From assembly GCF_002753895.1 (NCBI RefSeq), contig NZ_NJER01000001.1, forward strand, positions 1,708,298 to 1,772,297: DNA of 64,000 nucleotides, given 5' to 3'. The notes beneath the pieces were generated by a model. It ran no database searches, was not told the DNA's origin, and saw only the letters and a list, made by a program, of their open reading frames with translations. Of the stretch, positions 18,120-26,761 are shown in pieces (the stretch's first letter is position 1; every line of letters begins with the position of its first letter). The DNA comes from Halobacteriovorax sp. JY17 (GTDB lineage Bacteria; Bdellovibrionota; Bacteriovoracia; Bacteriovoracales; Bacteriovoracaceae). The position numbers and the translations under genes were made by a program.

Positions 18120-20226
18120 GTTTTCCAATAGGGATGCTTACTTCGAAGTGAGCACCACTTTCTTGTGCTTCACTTACTAAAATTAAATCACCAGACATCT
18201 CTCTCATGAGCTGTCTGGAAATGCTTAGACCAAGTCCTGTTCCACTCCCCATTCCCTTTGTTGTATAAAAAGGAGAGAATACTTCTTCTTCTATTACTTT
18301 AGGAATTCCTGGGCCTGAGTCGATGAAGTGTATAACACATATATCTTCTTTGACTTCTGTTGAAATTTTAATTTCTTTAATACTTGAATCTTTTAAAGCA
18401 TCAATTGAATTGTTAATTAAGTTTACAAGGACTTGGGAGAATTGAGTTTCTTTCGTTATAATATTAAGAGTTGTATCAAGAGAAGAAATATCTAATTTGA
18501 TTTTATTCTTCTTCATTTTTTCTTCAATAAAGATAAGAGTTTTAGAAAGAATAGTGTTCAAATTCTTTGATTCAAGTTTATCTTTACTTCCTTCCCTTGA
18601 GAAATCTAAGAGATTCGAAATAATCTTTGAAGTTCTATTTACTGAGCTTTCAATATTTCTCATGGTTGTAGAAATCTTGTTTTTCTTTTCTTCGCTTTGT
18701 ATTTCAATGAAGCTGAGCTCGTGTTCTAACATTGTTAGAGAGAGTGAAATGATACCCATTGGGTTGTTGATTTCATGTGCAATACTACTTGCTACCTCAC
18801 CAATTGCAGCTAGCTTTTGATTGTGAATTGACTTTGATCTCTCTGCTTCTATTTGAGCCTGGGTTTCTACTTTCTCTGTATTATCTATACATTGTATGAA
18901 GATATAATCTTCTTTCTTATCTTGTATAAAGGTCCAGATGGTATTCTTCCATACTTCAGTACTTTTAAAGTTCATCTCCAGTTCAAAATGCTCGGATCTT
19001 TCTTTTAATGAGGTGAAAACCTTATTAAATTGTGAATTTTCTGTTAACACAGTATCAAGTAGAATATTTCCATTTTTCTGTTTAATTTGAAAAAGCTCTA
19101 TTGCGGCTTTATTTGTTTGAATAATATTTCCCTTATAGTCTAGTATTAAAAGTGAAATAGGTGAGGAGTCAATGAACTTCGCTAGCTGAGATTTCTTCTT
19201 TTGAAAGTTATTAAAAACTTCAATGAAGTTTTCTTCAATGACATTAAACTCTCGAATGATACTTTTTCTTGGAACAGTTGGTATATTTCGAATCATCAGA
19301 AGATTAATGGTACTTAGCAATCCTTCAAGGGGAGGTGTTATAGTTCTATTGGCAAGATATATTGTGAGGATACATAGAAAAATAGATATGAAGAGAGTTA
19401 AAATAAAATTTATAATATATGAACTCTTTAGATTTTTAATATAGTCGGAGCTTGTTTGAAGAACAACTTTGAGCCGATTGTTTCCATCAATGGGAATACT
19501 CCCTATGAAAAATAGTTTACTCTTCACTTGTATAAGCTGATTAAAATCTGCAGTACTTATCTTGTGAATCTCTTCTTGACTGAGTTCCTGAGTTCCAGAT
19601 ACGAAAGTATTATTTACAAGAAAGAAAACGTTGTGATTATTTATCTTTTCAGAGAGTCCACTAATGAATTTATTTTTATTATTAATTATATAACCACTAT
19701 GTATTGTTGCTAAAACACGGCCAGTGACTTTTGAGATAATTTCTTCTTTTGCAAAGATAATGACATTTTTATTCTCGGTAATATATAGGTTTAGTTCTTT
19801 TGGCAGAGGGTTGTTTGTAATGTAGTTTCTTACTATCTCTCTACTATTAAGTATGTTGAGGCTGACATCAATAATACTTTCTTCACCATCATAGGTTAGA
19901 AAAAGAAAATCAGCATCTAATGATTCATGTATGCCTTTATATAATGTATTTTCTATTTCTTTTTTATCTCCTCTTTCTAGACTTTGAATTAGAGATGAAT
20001 TATTTACGTATTGAGACAGTTTGTTACTTCTTATATTTAACTGTGAGTTTATGAAAATTTGAGTGATCTTTTCTTCGTCTTTAAAATCATCAATAGTCTT
20101 GTCTCTAAGAAGTAGCATTGATGAATTAAACTGATTATAAAAGAGAGGGATCGTGACAAGAATGACAATGATGATAATAATCATTCCAAGGAGTACTGAA
20201 ATCTTATAGTCTTTAGTTTCTTTCAT
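18106..20226 (-). CDS. luxQ: LuxQ-like sensor histidine kinase without receiver domain
   Basis: A 706-residue membrane kinase. TM1 spans about residues 9-30; residues 31-265 form a periplasmic domain whose pattern resembles the tandem-PAS LuxQ sensor domain; TM2 is about 268-291, followed by a linker and a PAS-like domain (about 348-455). The kinase core has the phosphoacceptor His484 in SIAHEINNPMG, an N box with NLINNSIDAL, DSGPGIP, and GSGTGLGLSIS, and ends at 706. V. harveyi LuxQ goes on with a receiver domain; this protein does not. The ATG lies inside the end of the luxP-like gene, so sensor and binding protein are coupled. The LuxQ assignment rests mostly on that partner plus layout. 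Confidence 0.75.
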   Translation of the reverse strand: MKETKDYKISVLLGMIIIIIVILVTIPLFYNQFNSSMLLLRDKTIDDFKDEEKITQIFINSQLNIRSNKLSQYVNNSSLIQSLERGDKKEIENTLYKGIHESLDADFLFLTYDGEESIIDVSLNILNSREIVRNYITNNPLPKELNLYITENKNVIIFAKEEIISKVTGRVLATIHSGYIINNKNKFISGLSEKINNHNVFFLVNNTFVSGTQELSQEEIHKISTADFNQLIQVKSKLFFIGSIPIDGNNRLKVVLQTSSDYIKNLKSSYIINFILTLFISIFLCILTIYLANRTITPPLEGLLSTINLLMIRNIPTVPRKSIIREFNVIEENFIEVFNNFQKKKSQLAKFIDSSPISLLILDYKGNIIQTNKAAIELFQIKQKNGNILLDTVLTENSQFNKVFTSLKERSEHFELEMNFKSTEVWKNTIWTFIQDKKEDYIFIQCIDNTEKVETQAQIEAERSKSIHNQKLAAIGEVASSIAHEINNPMGIISLSLTMLEHELSFIEIQSEEKKNKISTTMRNIESSVNRTSKIISNLLDFSREGSKDKLESKNLNTILSKTLIFIEEKMKKNKIKLDISSLDTTLNIITKETQFSQVLVNLINNSIDALKDSSIKEIKISTEVKEDICVIHFIDSGPGIPKVIEEEVFSPFYTTKGMGSGTGLGLSISRQLMREMSGDLILVSEAQESGAHFEVSIPIGKPTQS

Positions 20227-21298
20227 TTGAATACCTAAAAGCTTTTTCTATAAGTGAGCTTATTTCTGGGCTACTTGTTTCTTTAGTTATGAGAGTCATA
20301 CTGCCTGAGAAAATTTGAGGTACTTTCTTCGCATTACCTTGGAGGTCTAGTTTTATCGCTTCTGCTATAGCAATGGCACTATCGTCATTCATACGCATGA
20401 CAGAGAAATCAATTCCATTTTTAGTTCTTAGAAGGCTATCTATTTCAGCACTTCCTCCTCCCCAGCCATTTAAGAGAAATTTATGGTCAGCCTTAAACAT
20501 TTGCGCCTTAAGACTTATGTCTGTAGCACAAGATATGATTAAATCTATTTTCTTATTGCGACTAAAAAGGTCCTTAAGTGCAATTTCCACTTTCTTTGGG
20601 TTTGCATCTGTATAATATCTGCTTACAAGTTTCCATTTTCTATCTTTTGAGAGTTCCTTTATAGCGTAATCTCCCCGCATTTTACTAACATAGCCCTTAG
20701 AGTGATAAAGCACAGCGTAGCTTCCACCGTTAGGTAGTCTTCTTCCTACTTCTTCAATTAGTTTCTGTGTTCCTTCTTCATGATCAAAACCCACATAAAA
20801 GAAGGGTTGGTTCTTTTCCCAAGACTTCAAAGGTGTTGTTATATTTAGTAAAATTAACTTAATAGGAGAGTAGGCGAGAGTTTGATTAATCAACTTTGAA
20901 TGCTCTTTGACGTTTAGAGTGAAAATTAGGTAATCAGGCTTCTTCTTTATTGCCTCTAGTATTTTTGCAGATTCTTTCTTAATATTTCCACCTGTAGGAG
21001 TAGGAATAACTTCAAGCTCAAAAGCAACTTTACTTTCAATAAGTCTCTTTTTGAGCGCCATTATATTTCTCCTCCAGTAATCAGATACTTGATCTTCTGG
21101 ATAGATCATCACAATTTTTGTTTTCTTCACTTGTTTAATTGAAATTTCTTGAGCAGCGTTTTCGACTAATTCTTTAAAACTTCTTAGAATACTAATCTGG
21201 TGAGGATATTTATTTAAATAATCTTGATAATGCCAATACTCATCCGATGATGTAGTAAAAGAGATAACCAATAATAGAGCAGCGCATATAATCTTCAA
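20213..21298 (-). CDS. luxP: LuxP-like autoinducer-2 binding periplasmic protein
   Basis: A 361-residue periplasmic binding protein with a signal peptide (about 1-17). It matches V. harveyi LuxP, as I remember it, throughout: YPEDQVSDYWRRN (66-78), NITTPLKSWEKNQPF (152-166), YVGFDHEEG, NGWGGGSAEID (277-287) and VMRMNDD (300-306). The residues known to hold the furanosyl borate AI-2 in LuxP have counterparts here: Gln70, Ser72, Trp75, Asn152, Arg208, Thr259, Trp279 and Arg302. It is the first gene of a two-gene operon with a LuxQ-like kinase, overlapping by 14 bases, as in vibrio luxPQ. Confidence 0.88.
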   Translation of the reverse strand: MKIICAALLLVISFTTSSDEYWHYQDYLNKYPHQISILRSFKELVENAAQEISIKQVKKTKIVMIYPEDQVSDYWRRNIMALKKRLIESKVAFELEVIPTPTGGNIKKESAKILEAIKKKPDYLIFTLNVKEHSKLINQTLAYSPIKLILLNITTPLKSWEKNQPFFYVGFDHEEGTQKLIEEVGRRLPNGGSYAVLYHSKGYVSKMRGDYAIKELSKDRKWKLVSRYYTDANPKKVEIALKDLFSRNKKIDLIISCATDISLKAQMFKADHKFLLNGWGGGSAEIDSLLRTKNGIDFSVMRMNDDSAIAIAEAIKLDLQGNAKKVPQIFSGSMTLITKETSSPEISSLIEKAFRYSNERN

Positions 21299-21425
21299 TT
21301 TATATCCTTTAAATATAACTACTTATCGGAAGAGCTTGATTTTACTAAAGTTCTTCTCTAAAACTTGACTCAAGCTCTAGGTTGTTTTAATTATGAGAGG
21401 TAATATTCAGAGTTTAGGATTAAGA

Positions 21426-21683
21426 ATGTCAGAATTAGATAAATTTCAGGCCCTTTTAGATGAGGAGTATACTTGGCCAGCTCCCTACTTATTCAAGTTC
21501 ATTGTCCCTAAAACAGAGTTAGAGACTCTGGAGTCCTTAGTTGAAGGGAATCAAATAACAGAAAAGCCATCAAAGCATGGAAAATATATTGCTGTAAGCT
21601 TCACTAAACTCTGTAATTCCTCTAAAGAAGTTCTGGATATGTATGCAAAGGTTTCTGCAATTCCAGGAATTCTATCTCTGTAG
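21426..21683 (+). CDS. DUF493 (YbeD-like) protein
   Basis: An 85-residue protein with the small ACT-like alpha/beta fold of the YbeD family: YTWPAPYLFKFIVP near the start, a Lys-Ser/Gly turn (KPSKHGKYIAVSF), and a final VSAIPGILSL strand, in line with E. coli YbeD (87 residues). The biochemical role of this family is not settled. The ATG at 21426 has AGGA eight bases upstream; the frame extends to an ATG at 21393 without a binding site. gpsA follows after 33 bases. Confidence 0.8.
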   Translation: MSELDKFQALLDEEYTWPAPYLFKFIVPKTELETLESLVEGNQITEKPSKHGKYIAVSFTKLCNSSKEVLDMYAKVSAIPGILSL

Positions 21684-21716
21684 TAAACTATTAGTAGTTT
21701 AATTTTAGGAGAAGAA

Positions 21717-22745
21717 ATGAAATATGATTACGCACTTGTTGTGGGCGCTGGAGCCTTTGGGACTTCTATAGCATCTGTTCTCGCAAATAATTTTAAGAAA
21801 GTTATTTTAAAGGTTAGATCTGAAGATGTTTATGAAAGCCTCTTAAGAGGAACCAATGAAGTTTATCTTCCAGGCATTGAGCTGGCCGATAATATTGTAC
21901 CTGCACTCACTTGGGAAGAAGTCGATAGTAAGACAAGTGGAAAAATTGAAATTATTGTTTCAGGGCTTCCTACTGCAGGAATAAGTGACTTCTTTAAAGA
22001 AAACCGTGATCGTTTTTCAAAGTATTTTGAAGCTGGTGTACCCCTTGTTTCCCTCTCTAAAGGGATTGATCCAATAACATTAGAAATGGCCGATGATCTA
22101 TTTTTTGATCTTTGGAATGAGCATAAAGAGTTATTTACTTTCTTGTCGGGGCCAAGTTTTGCGAAAGAAATTTTAGAGGAGCAGGTAACTCTTGTGACTG
22201 CTGCAGGGAGATCAAAGCATGTTTTAGAAAGTGTTTCTTCCATGCTTGATACATCATATTTTAAAGTTTTACCAAGTTACGATGTGAAAGGAGTTCTTTT
22301 AGGTGGAGCTCTTAAGAATATTTTGGCCATTGCTGGGGGAATTATTGAGGGACTAGGGTATAACCATAATACTAGGGCCGCCATGATTACTAGAGGAATT
22401 GCTGAAATGCTCCGCTTTGGAAAAGTTTTTAATGCAAGACCTGAGACATTCTATGGTCTAAGTGGAATGGGTGATTTAATTCTTACGACTACTGGGGAGC
22501 TTTCAAGAAATAAAACTTTTGGGTTAGAAATAGCAAAGGGAAGAAGCGCTCTTGAAATCATTAATTCACAAAGAACCGTTGTTGAAGGATTTAAAACAGC
22601 AAAAGCTGTTCATTTAATCTGTGAAAAATATGGAATTCGCGCAAATATTTTCCAAGGCGTTTATCAAGTTCTCTATGAAGAAGCTATTCCTGGAGAAGTA
22701 CTAAAGAAATTAATGAAACAACCCAGTAAATTTGAGCTTGATTAA
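21717..22745 (+). CDS. gpsA: Glycerol-3-phosphate dehydrogenase [NAD(P)+]
   Basis: It reduces dihydroxyacetone phosphate to sn-glycerol-3-phosphate for phospholipid synthesis. The N-terminal Rossmann motif VGAGAFGTS is at about 9-17; SGPSFAKE and the catalytic-Lys region LLGGALKNILAIAGGI are present, followed by GMGDLILT and SRNKTFG. At 342 residues it has the normal length. AGGAG lies six bases before the ATG. It overlaps the convergent dsbD-like gene by four bases. Confidence 0.94.
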   Translation: MKYDYALVVGAGAFGTSIASVLANNFKKVILKVRSEDVYESLLRGTNEVYLPGIELADNIVPALTWEEVDSKTSGKIEIIVSGLPTAGISDFFKENRDRFSKYFEAGVPLVSLSKGIDPITLEMADDLFFDLWNEHKELFTFLSGPSFAKEILEEQVTLVTAAGRSKHVLESVSSMLDTSYFKVLPSYDVKGVLLGGALKNILAIAGGIIEGLGYNHNTRAAMITRGIAEMLRFGKVFNARPETFYGLSGMGDLILTTTGELSRNKTFGLEIAKGRSALEIINSQRTVVEGFKTAKAVHLICEKYGIRANIFQGVYQVLYEEAIPGEVLKKLMKQPSKFELD

Positions 22746-24982
22746 TTCAAGCTCTCTTTAATTTCATTTATTGAAATAGTTTCTCCAAGATTTATTAATT
22801 TTCCATCCTTGTTGATAACAAAGTAGGCAGGAACACCAACAAAACCATTCTTTCTAAGCCAGCTTCCAATAACTTCATCTCTCTTTGTCCAATCAGCAAG
22901 AAGCAGATGAATATTCTCTTGCTCAACAAGGTCTCTAAAAGAGTCAGTTTCAATAACTAGTCTTTCGTTTACTTTACAGGTAAAGCACCACTTCGCAGTA
23001 AAATCGATAAAGACCTTCTTTCCTTCTTTAGAGTAAGAATTCATTTTCTCTTCTGACCATTTTTCCCACTGCAGTCCTTTTGCATTCTTCTCTTTTAGTA
23101 ACATAGATCCATTTACCGTTGTAGATGTTCCTACTGGAGCTGAAATAATATTTACTACTAGGGCTATATAGAGAAGATGAAAAGTTATTCTCCAAACTTT
23201 AGATTTAGTAATCTTCTTTGATAAGTAGAAAGCAAAGAAACAAAGAAGAAGAGCAGTGTTGAGTTTAATCATTACACCGGCCATATTATCAGTTAGAGAA
23301 GAATAGACATCTATTAACCAAATAGTTGTAAGAAGTAGTGTTAATCCTAGGAATTTCTTTAAATTCTCCATCCACATTCCAGGCTTAGGGAGAAATGAAA
23401 TCGTAGCAGGAAAAATTCCCGTTACTAGAAATGGAAATGCTAACCCAATTCCTACAGATAGAAAAATAGCTAAAATAGTTAGATTAGAAGATGTAAAAGC
23501 AAAAGTAAGTGCTGTTCCTAAAAAGGGGGCAGAACATGGAGTTGATAGAATTGTTGCGAGTACCCCTGATGTGAAATCACCAAAGAAGCTATCATTTGTT
23601 TCTAGGCCCCCTAACTTCGTTCCTCCAGGAGTTCTAAACTCAAAAAGTCCGAATAGATTTAGAGCGAAGATGAAGAGTACAAAAATCATTGCAAGTACAA
23701 ATAAAGGAGATTGAAGTTGAAATCCCCATCCCACTTGTTCGCCGGCCTGTTTTAGAAGAACAATAGCTAGCGTTAATAGAGAGAAGGTCGTTAAGATACC
23801 AAGAGTATAACTTAGGTTATGTTTTAAAATTCTCTTCTTACTTTCAGCTCTATGCTGAATGAGACCAAAGAGTTTTATAGAGATTACAGGCAGTACACAC
23901 GGCATGAAATTTAAAATGAGACCGCCGATAAAAGCTAGAAAGAGGTAGGTAAAGAATGAATTTTCTGAGGAGTCTGTTTGTGTCTGATTTTCTTTCGCTG
24001 CGACTTTGGACTTTTCATTGGTGATCACAGGAGTGAGAAGCTCCGTGAATTTTTCAAATCTTTCTGCGGCAGTTAGAGAGTATGTGTGAAAAGATTTCTT
24101 AATGGTATTTGTTTCTCCTGAAACAGGGTCGGCATAGAGAAATTTTAACTCATAAGGGGATTCAAACTTTCCATCTTTTGGAAGAGGAAGTTCAGGATCC
24201 ATGTACTCGCCGTCCCATTCAATCGTATACTTCGCATAGAAGTTACCTTTCTTGTCTTTGAAAAGCTTTTCTCTGATAAAGTTAAAAGGCTCATGAGGAA
24301 AGGGCGTTAAAATATTCTTCTTTAAATCTACTTCCTTCCCCTGTAGTGACGTAAGGTTGTAGTAGAGGGTTAGTTTATTATCTTCATTTCCAGGAGCTTT
24401 CGCTAGGACAAGATCAAGTTGATTTGGAAATTCGATCGCTCGAGGTAATTTTTTAAAAATGTCTTGAGTACTTTCTGGAGATACTTCAAGTGTATTTCCA
24501 ACAATACTTGTTATGGAGTAATTCTTTAATTCTCCGCTAACTTCTCCCTTTCCTGGAATACAGATATTCTTACAAACTAGCCAATTGGACTTTATATTGA
24601 AATGAGCGTTTGCAGCAGAGGTAGGAAGTTTAAAGAATAGAGAATAATCATTCTCATACCCAAAGGCGAGCATATCCCCCTCTTCAATATACTTTTGAGG
24701 CTCTGGCCATTCAAGTTCTTCAAGGACGGTGCTCTTTCCGTTAATTTCAAATTCATATTTTATTGGAAGACCTGCATCTCCTGGATTTTTCCAGTAGGTG
24801 TGCCAATGGGGATGGTTCTGATAATTCAAAACAAGGAAGTGATCAGTTTCAGTGCTTAGAGTTGACGCTGTAAATTTCACAGGTATATCTGGAACTTTTT
24901 CTTCTTTGCCATTACTCGCGCCTGAGTTTATAGAAAGGGTGAGTAATACTGTGATAATGAACAAAAGAGTATTCTTACTCAT
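22742..24982 (-). CDS. dsbD: DsbD-type thiol:disulfide interchange protein (ScsB-like)
   Basis: It carries electrons from cytoplasmic thioredoxin across the inner membrane to periplasmic thiol proteins. In order: a signal peptide; a large N-terminal beta domain (about 20-320) of the DsbD/ScsB periplasmic type with WLVCKNICIPG holding a Cys pair; a central membrane domain with FNFMPCVLPV and STPCSAPFLG carrying the redox Cys of the transporter half; and a C-terminal thioredoxin domain with KWCFTCK. I use the Met at 24982, with GGAG about nine bases upstream; an ATG five codons earlier is possible. A DsbA-type lipoprotein at 53-54 kb is a possible partner of the same periplasmic redox system. 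Confidence 0.88.
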   Translation of the reverse strand: MSKNTLLFIITVLLTLSINSGASNGKEEKVPDIPVKFTASTLSTETDHFLVLNYQNHPHWHTYWKNPGDAGLPIKYEFEINGKSTVLEELEWPEPQKYIEEGDMLAFGYENDYSLFFKLPTSAANAHFNIKSNWLVCKNICIPGKGEVSGELKNYSITSIVGNTLEVSPESTQDIFKKLPRAIEFPNQLDLVLAKAPGNEDNKLTLYYNLTSLQGKEVDLKKNILTPFPHEPFNFIREKLFKDKKGNFYAKYTIEWDGEYMDPELPLPKDGKFESPYELKFLYADPVSGETNTIKKSFHTYSLTAAERFEKFTELLTPVITNEKSKVAAKENQTQTDSSENSFFTYLFLAFIGGLILNFMPCVLPVISIKLFGLIQHRAESKKRILKHNLSYTLGILTTFSLLTLAIVLLKQAGEQVGWGFQLQSPLFVLAMIFVLFIFALNLFGLFEFRTPGGTKLGGLETNDSFFGDFTSGVLATILSTPCSAPFLGTALTFAFTSSNLTILAIFLSVGIGLAFPFLVTGIFPATISFLPKPGMWMENLKKFLGLTLLLTTIWLIDVYSSLTDNMAGVMIKLNTALLLCFFAFYLSKKITKSKVWRITFHLLYIALVVNIISAPVGTSTTVNGSMLLKEKNAKGLQWEKWSEEKMNSYSKEGKKVFIDFTAKWCFTCKVNERLVIETDSFRDLVEQENIHLLLADWTKRDEVIGSWLRKNGFVGVPAYFVINKDGKLINLGETISINEIKESLN

Positions 24983-25145
24983 TTTAGGAGGCTCCATGTG
25001 AACTTTTCTATCTTCTATAGATATTATATATTATCAAATTATCGTTATATGCCTATTAAAGTTGAGGGATCTGACTGAAAAATTACCAAAAGTTAACAAA
25101 TAAAGTGATATGATTTAAAAATTGACGAATATAAGAGGCTCGATA

Positions 25146-25934
25146 ATGAAAAGATTTCCAAAATCTATTATTTGCATGACTGAAGAAAGTGTAGAGGTTC
25201 TCTACGCTCTCGGAAGAAGTGAATTGATTGTAGGAGTCTCTGCATATGTTGAGCGTCCACCTGAAGCGAAGAAGAAGAGAACTATTTCTGCTTTTACTCA
25301 CGCTAATTTAAAGAGAATTATTGAAATGAAGCCTGATTTAGTCCTAGGTTTTTCAGATATTCAAAAAGACATTGCAAAAGACTTAATCGCAGAGGGATTA
25401 AATGTCTTTATTGCTAATCATAGAAGTATCGAAGGCATCTTAAATTATATCCAAATGCTTGGTAACCTAGTTGGTGAGAATGAGAAGGCTTCCTCATATA
25501 TTCAAGAACTAGAAGAGAAAATATCTTACGCTAAATCTAAAGCTAAGACTTTCAAGATAAGACCAAAGGTCTATGTGGAGGAGTGGGATAATCCTCTTAT
25601 ATGTGGAATTCAGTGGTTTTCTGAAATCGTCGAAATTTGTGGAGGTGAGATTATACATAAAGAGAAGAGCCTATCATCACTTGCTACAGGAAGAATTGTG
25701 ACAAATGAAGAAATTGTAGCGGCTTGTCCTGATATAATACTTGCTTGTTGGTGTGGAAAGAAAGTTGTCTTTAATCATATCTATGAAAGAGCAGGGTTCT
25801 CTAGTCTTCCTGCCGTCAAAAATTCTCAGGTATTCGAGCTTGATCCTGCTATATTTCTTCAGCCAGGGCCCGCTCCAATAGTCTCTGGAATTGATCAACT
25901 TCTCGAAATCTTTGAGAATTATCAGCAAACCTAA
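25146..25934 (+). CDS. BtuF-like cobalamin/corrinoid-binding fold protein without signal peptide
   Basis: A 262-residue protein with the two-lobe helical-backbone fold of class III periplasmic binding proteins: EVLYALGRSELIVGVSAYVERP, MKPDLVLGFSDIQ, EIVEICGG, and a final PGPAPIVSGIDQLLE. BtuF and related proteins deliver cobalamin or siderophores to ABC importers, but this one begins MKRFPKSIICMTEES with no signal peptide or lipobox, so it should stay in the cytoplasm. No importer genes are adjacent. AGAGG precedes the ATG at 25146; an upstream TTG would add eight residues and still no signal. A cytoplasmic ligand-binding or repurposed role is possible. Confidence 0.75.
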   Translation: MKRFPKSIICMTEESVEVLYALGRSELIVGVSAYVERPPEAKKKRTISAFTHANLKRIIEMKPDLVLGFSDIQKDIAKDLIAEGLNVFIANHRSIEGILNYIQMLGNLVGENEKASSYIQELEEKISYAKSKAKTFKIRPKVYVEEWDNPLICGIQWFSEIVEICGGEIIHKEKSLSSLATGRIVTNEEIVAACPDIILACWCGKKVVFNHIYERAGFSSLPAVKNSQVFELDPAIFLQPGPAPIVSGIDQLLEIFENYQQT

Positions 25935-26038
25935 ATAAAAATTCATTTTAATCATGCTTTTTCAAAGAGTCTGCTAAATATTTTAGCAATTTGTCCGATT
26001 AGGTAAGAGAAGATTAAGGTTTTTAAGAGGATTAACCT

Positions 26039-26761
26039 ATGCAGAAGGCCATTAAATTAACACTACTAACAACGTTCTTAACAAGTTTTGTTTCTTGTGG
26101 ATTCGTAAATCATATTGAAGAGAGATCTGCACAGATCAACCATCAAGAAGATACGATTTTACAATTATCTAAAGAGACGAGAGATTTGCAGTATCAAATT
26201 TCAAAATTGAAAACTGAAATTGCAGCTCTAGAAACTAAGAATCAATATCTCACTGTTCAGTTAAAAGAATCAATGGGGGAAAGCCCTGCAAGAGCGAGAG
26301 GTATTGCCTCTGTAGCTCCACTAGAAGATGCAACTGATCTTGTGAAGTTTGATGTTTATAAGTGGAAGCCTGATCAAGTATTAGCTGTGGCGAAGAAGGA
26401 ATTCTCTGCTAAGAATTTTGAAAAGTCCGCACAATTTTTTTACACATACAAGAAGCAATTTCCTGGTGATAAGAAAATGGATGATCAATTTCTCTTTCAA
26501 GCAGGTGTTGCATCCTTTGAATCTGGAAAACACTATGACTGGGCAATTACTAATTTTTCAAAGTTAGTAGAAGCTTATCCAACTTCAAAATTTTATAGAG
26601 GTTCTAAACTATGGATGGCCTTAGCTAATCTAAAAGTGGGTAATGAAGAAGAGTTCTTTATAGCTGCTGAAGAGTTTAGAAAGAAATATAGAAACACTCC
26701 TGAATGGAAAATACTGAGTACTCACTATGAAAAAATCGTTCAAAGACACAAAAAGAATTAG
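26039..26761 (+). CDS. CpoB/YbgF-like lipoprotein with coiled coil and TPR repeats
   Basis: A 240-residue probable lipoprotein (signal followed by SFVSCG), a coiled coil (about residues 30-80, heptads in SKLKTEIAALETKNQYL), a linker and a C-terminal tetratricopeptide region (about 120-225). This is the architecture of CpoB/YbgF, which links peptidoglycan synthesis and Tol-Pal constriction, though no tol or pal gene lies here. The next gene, a FecR-domain protein, starts 35 bases before its stop. The linker motif RGIASV recurs twice in that neighbour. Confidence 0.75.
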   Translation: MQKAIKLTLLTTFLTSFVSCGFVNHIEERSAQINHQEDTILQLSKETRDLQYQISKLKTEIAALETKNQYLTVQLKESMGESPARARGIASVAPLEDATDLVKFDVYKWKPDQVLAVAKKEFSAKNFEKSAQFFYTYKKQFPGDKKMDDQFLFQAGVASFESGKHYDWAITNFSKLVEAYPTSKFYRGSKLWMALANLKVGNEEEFFIAAEEFRKKYRNTPEWKILSTHYEKIVQRHKKN

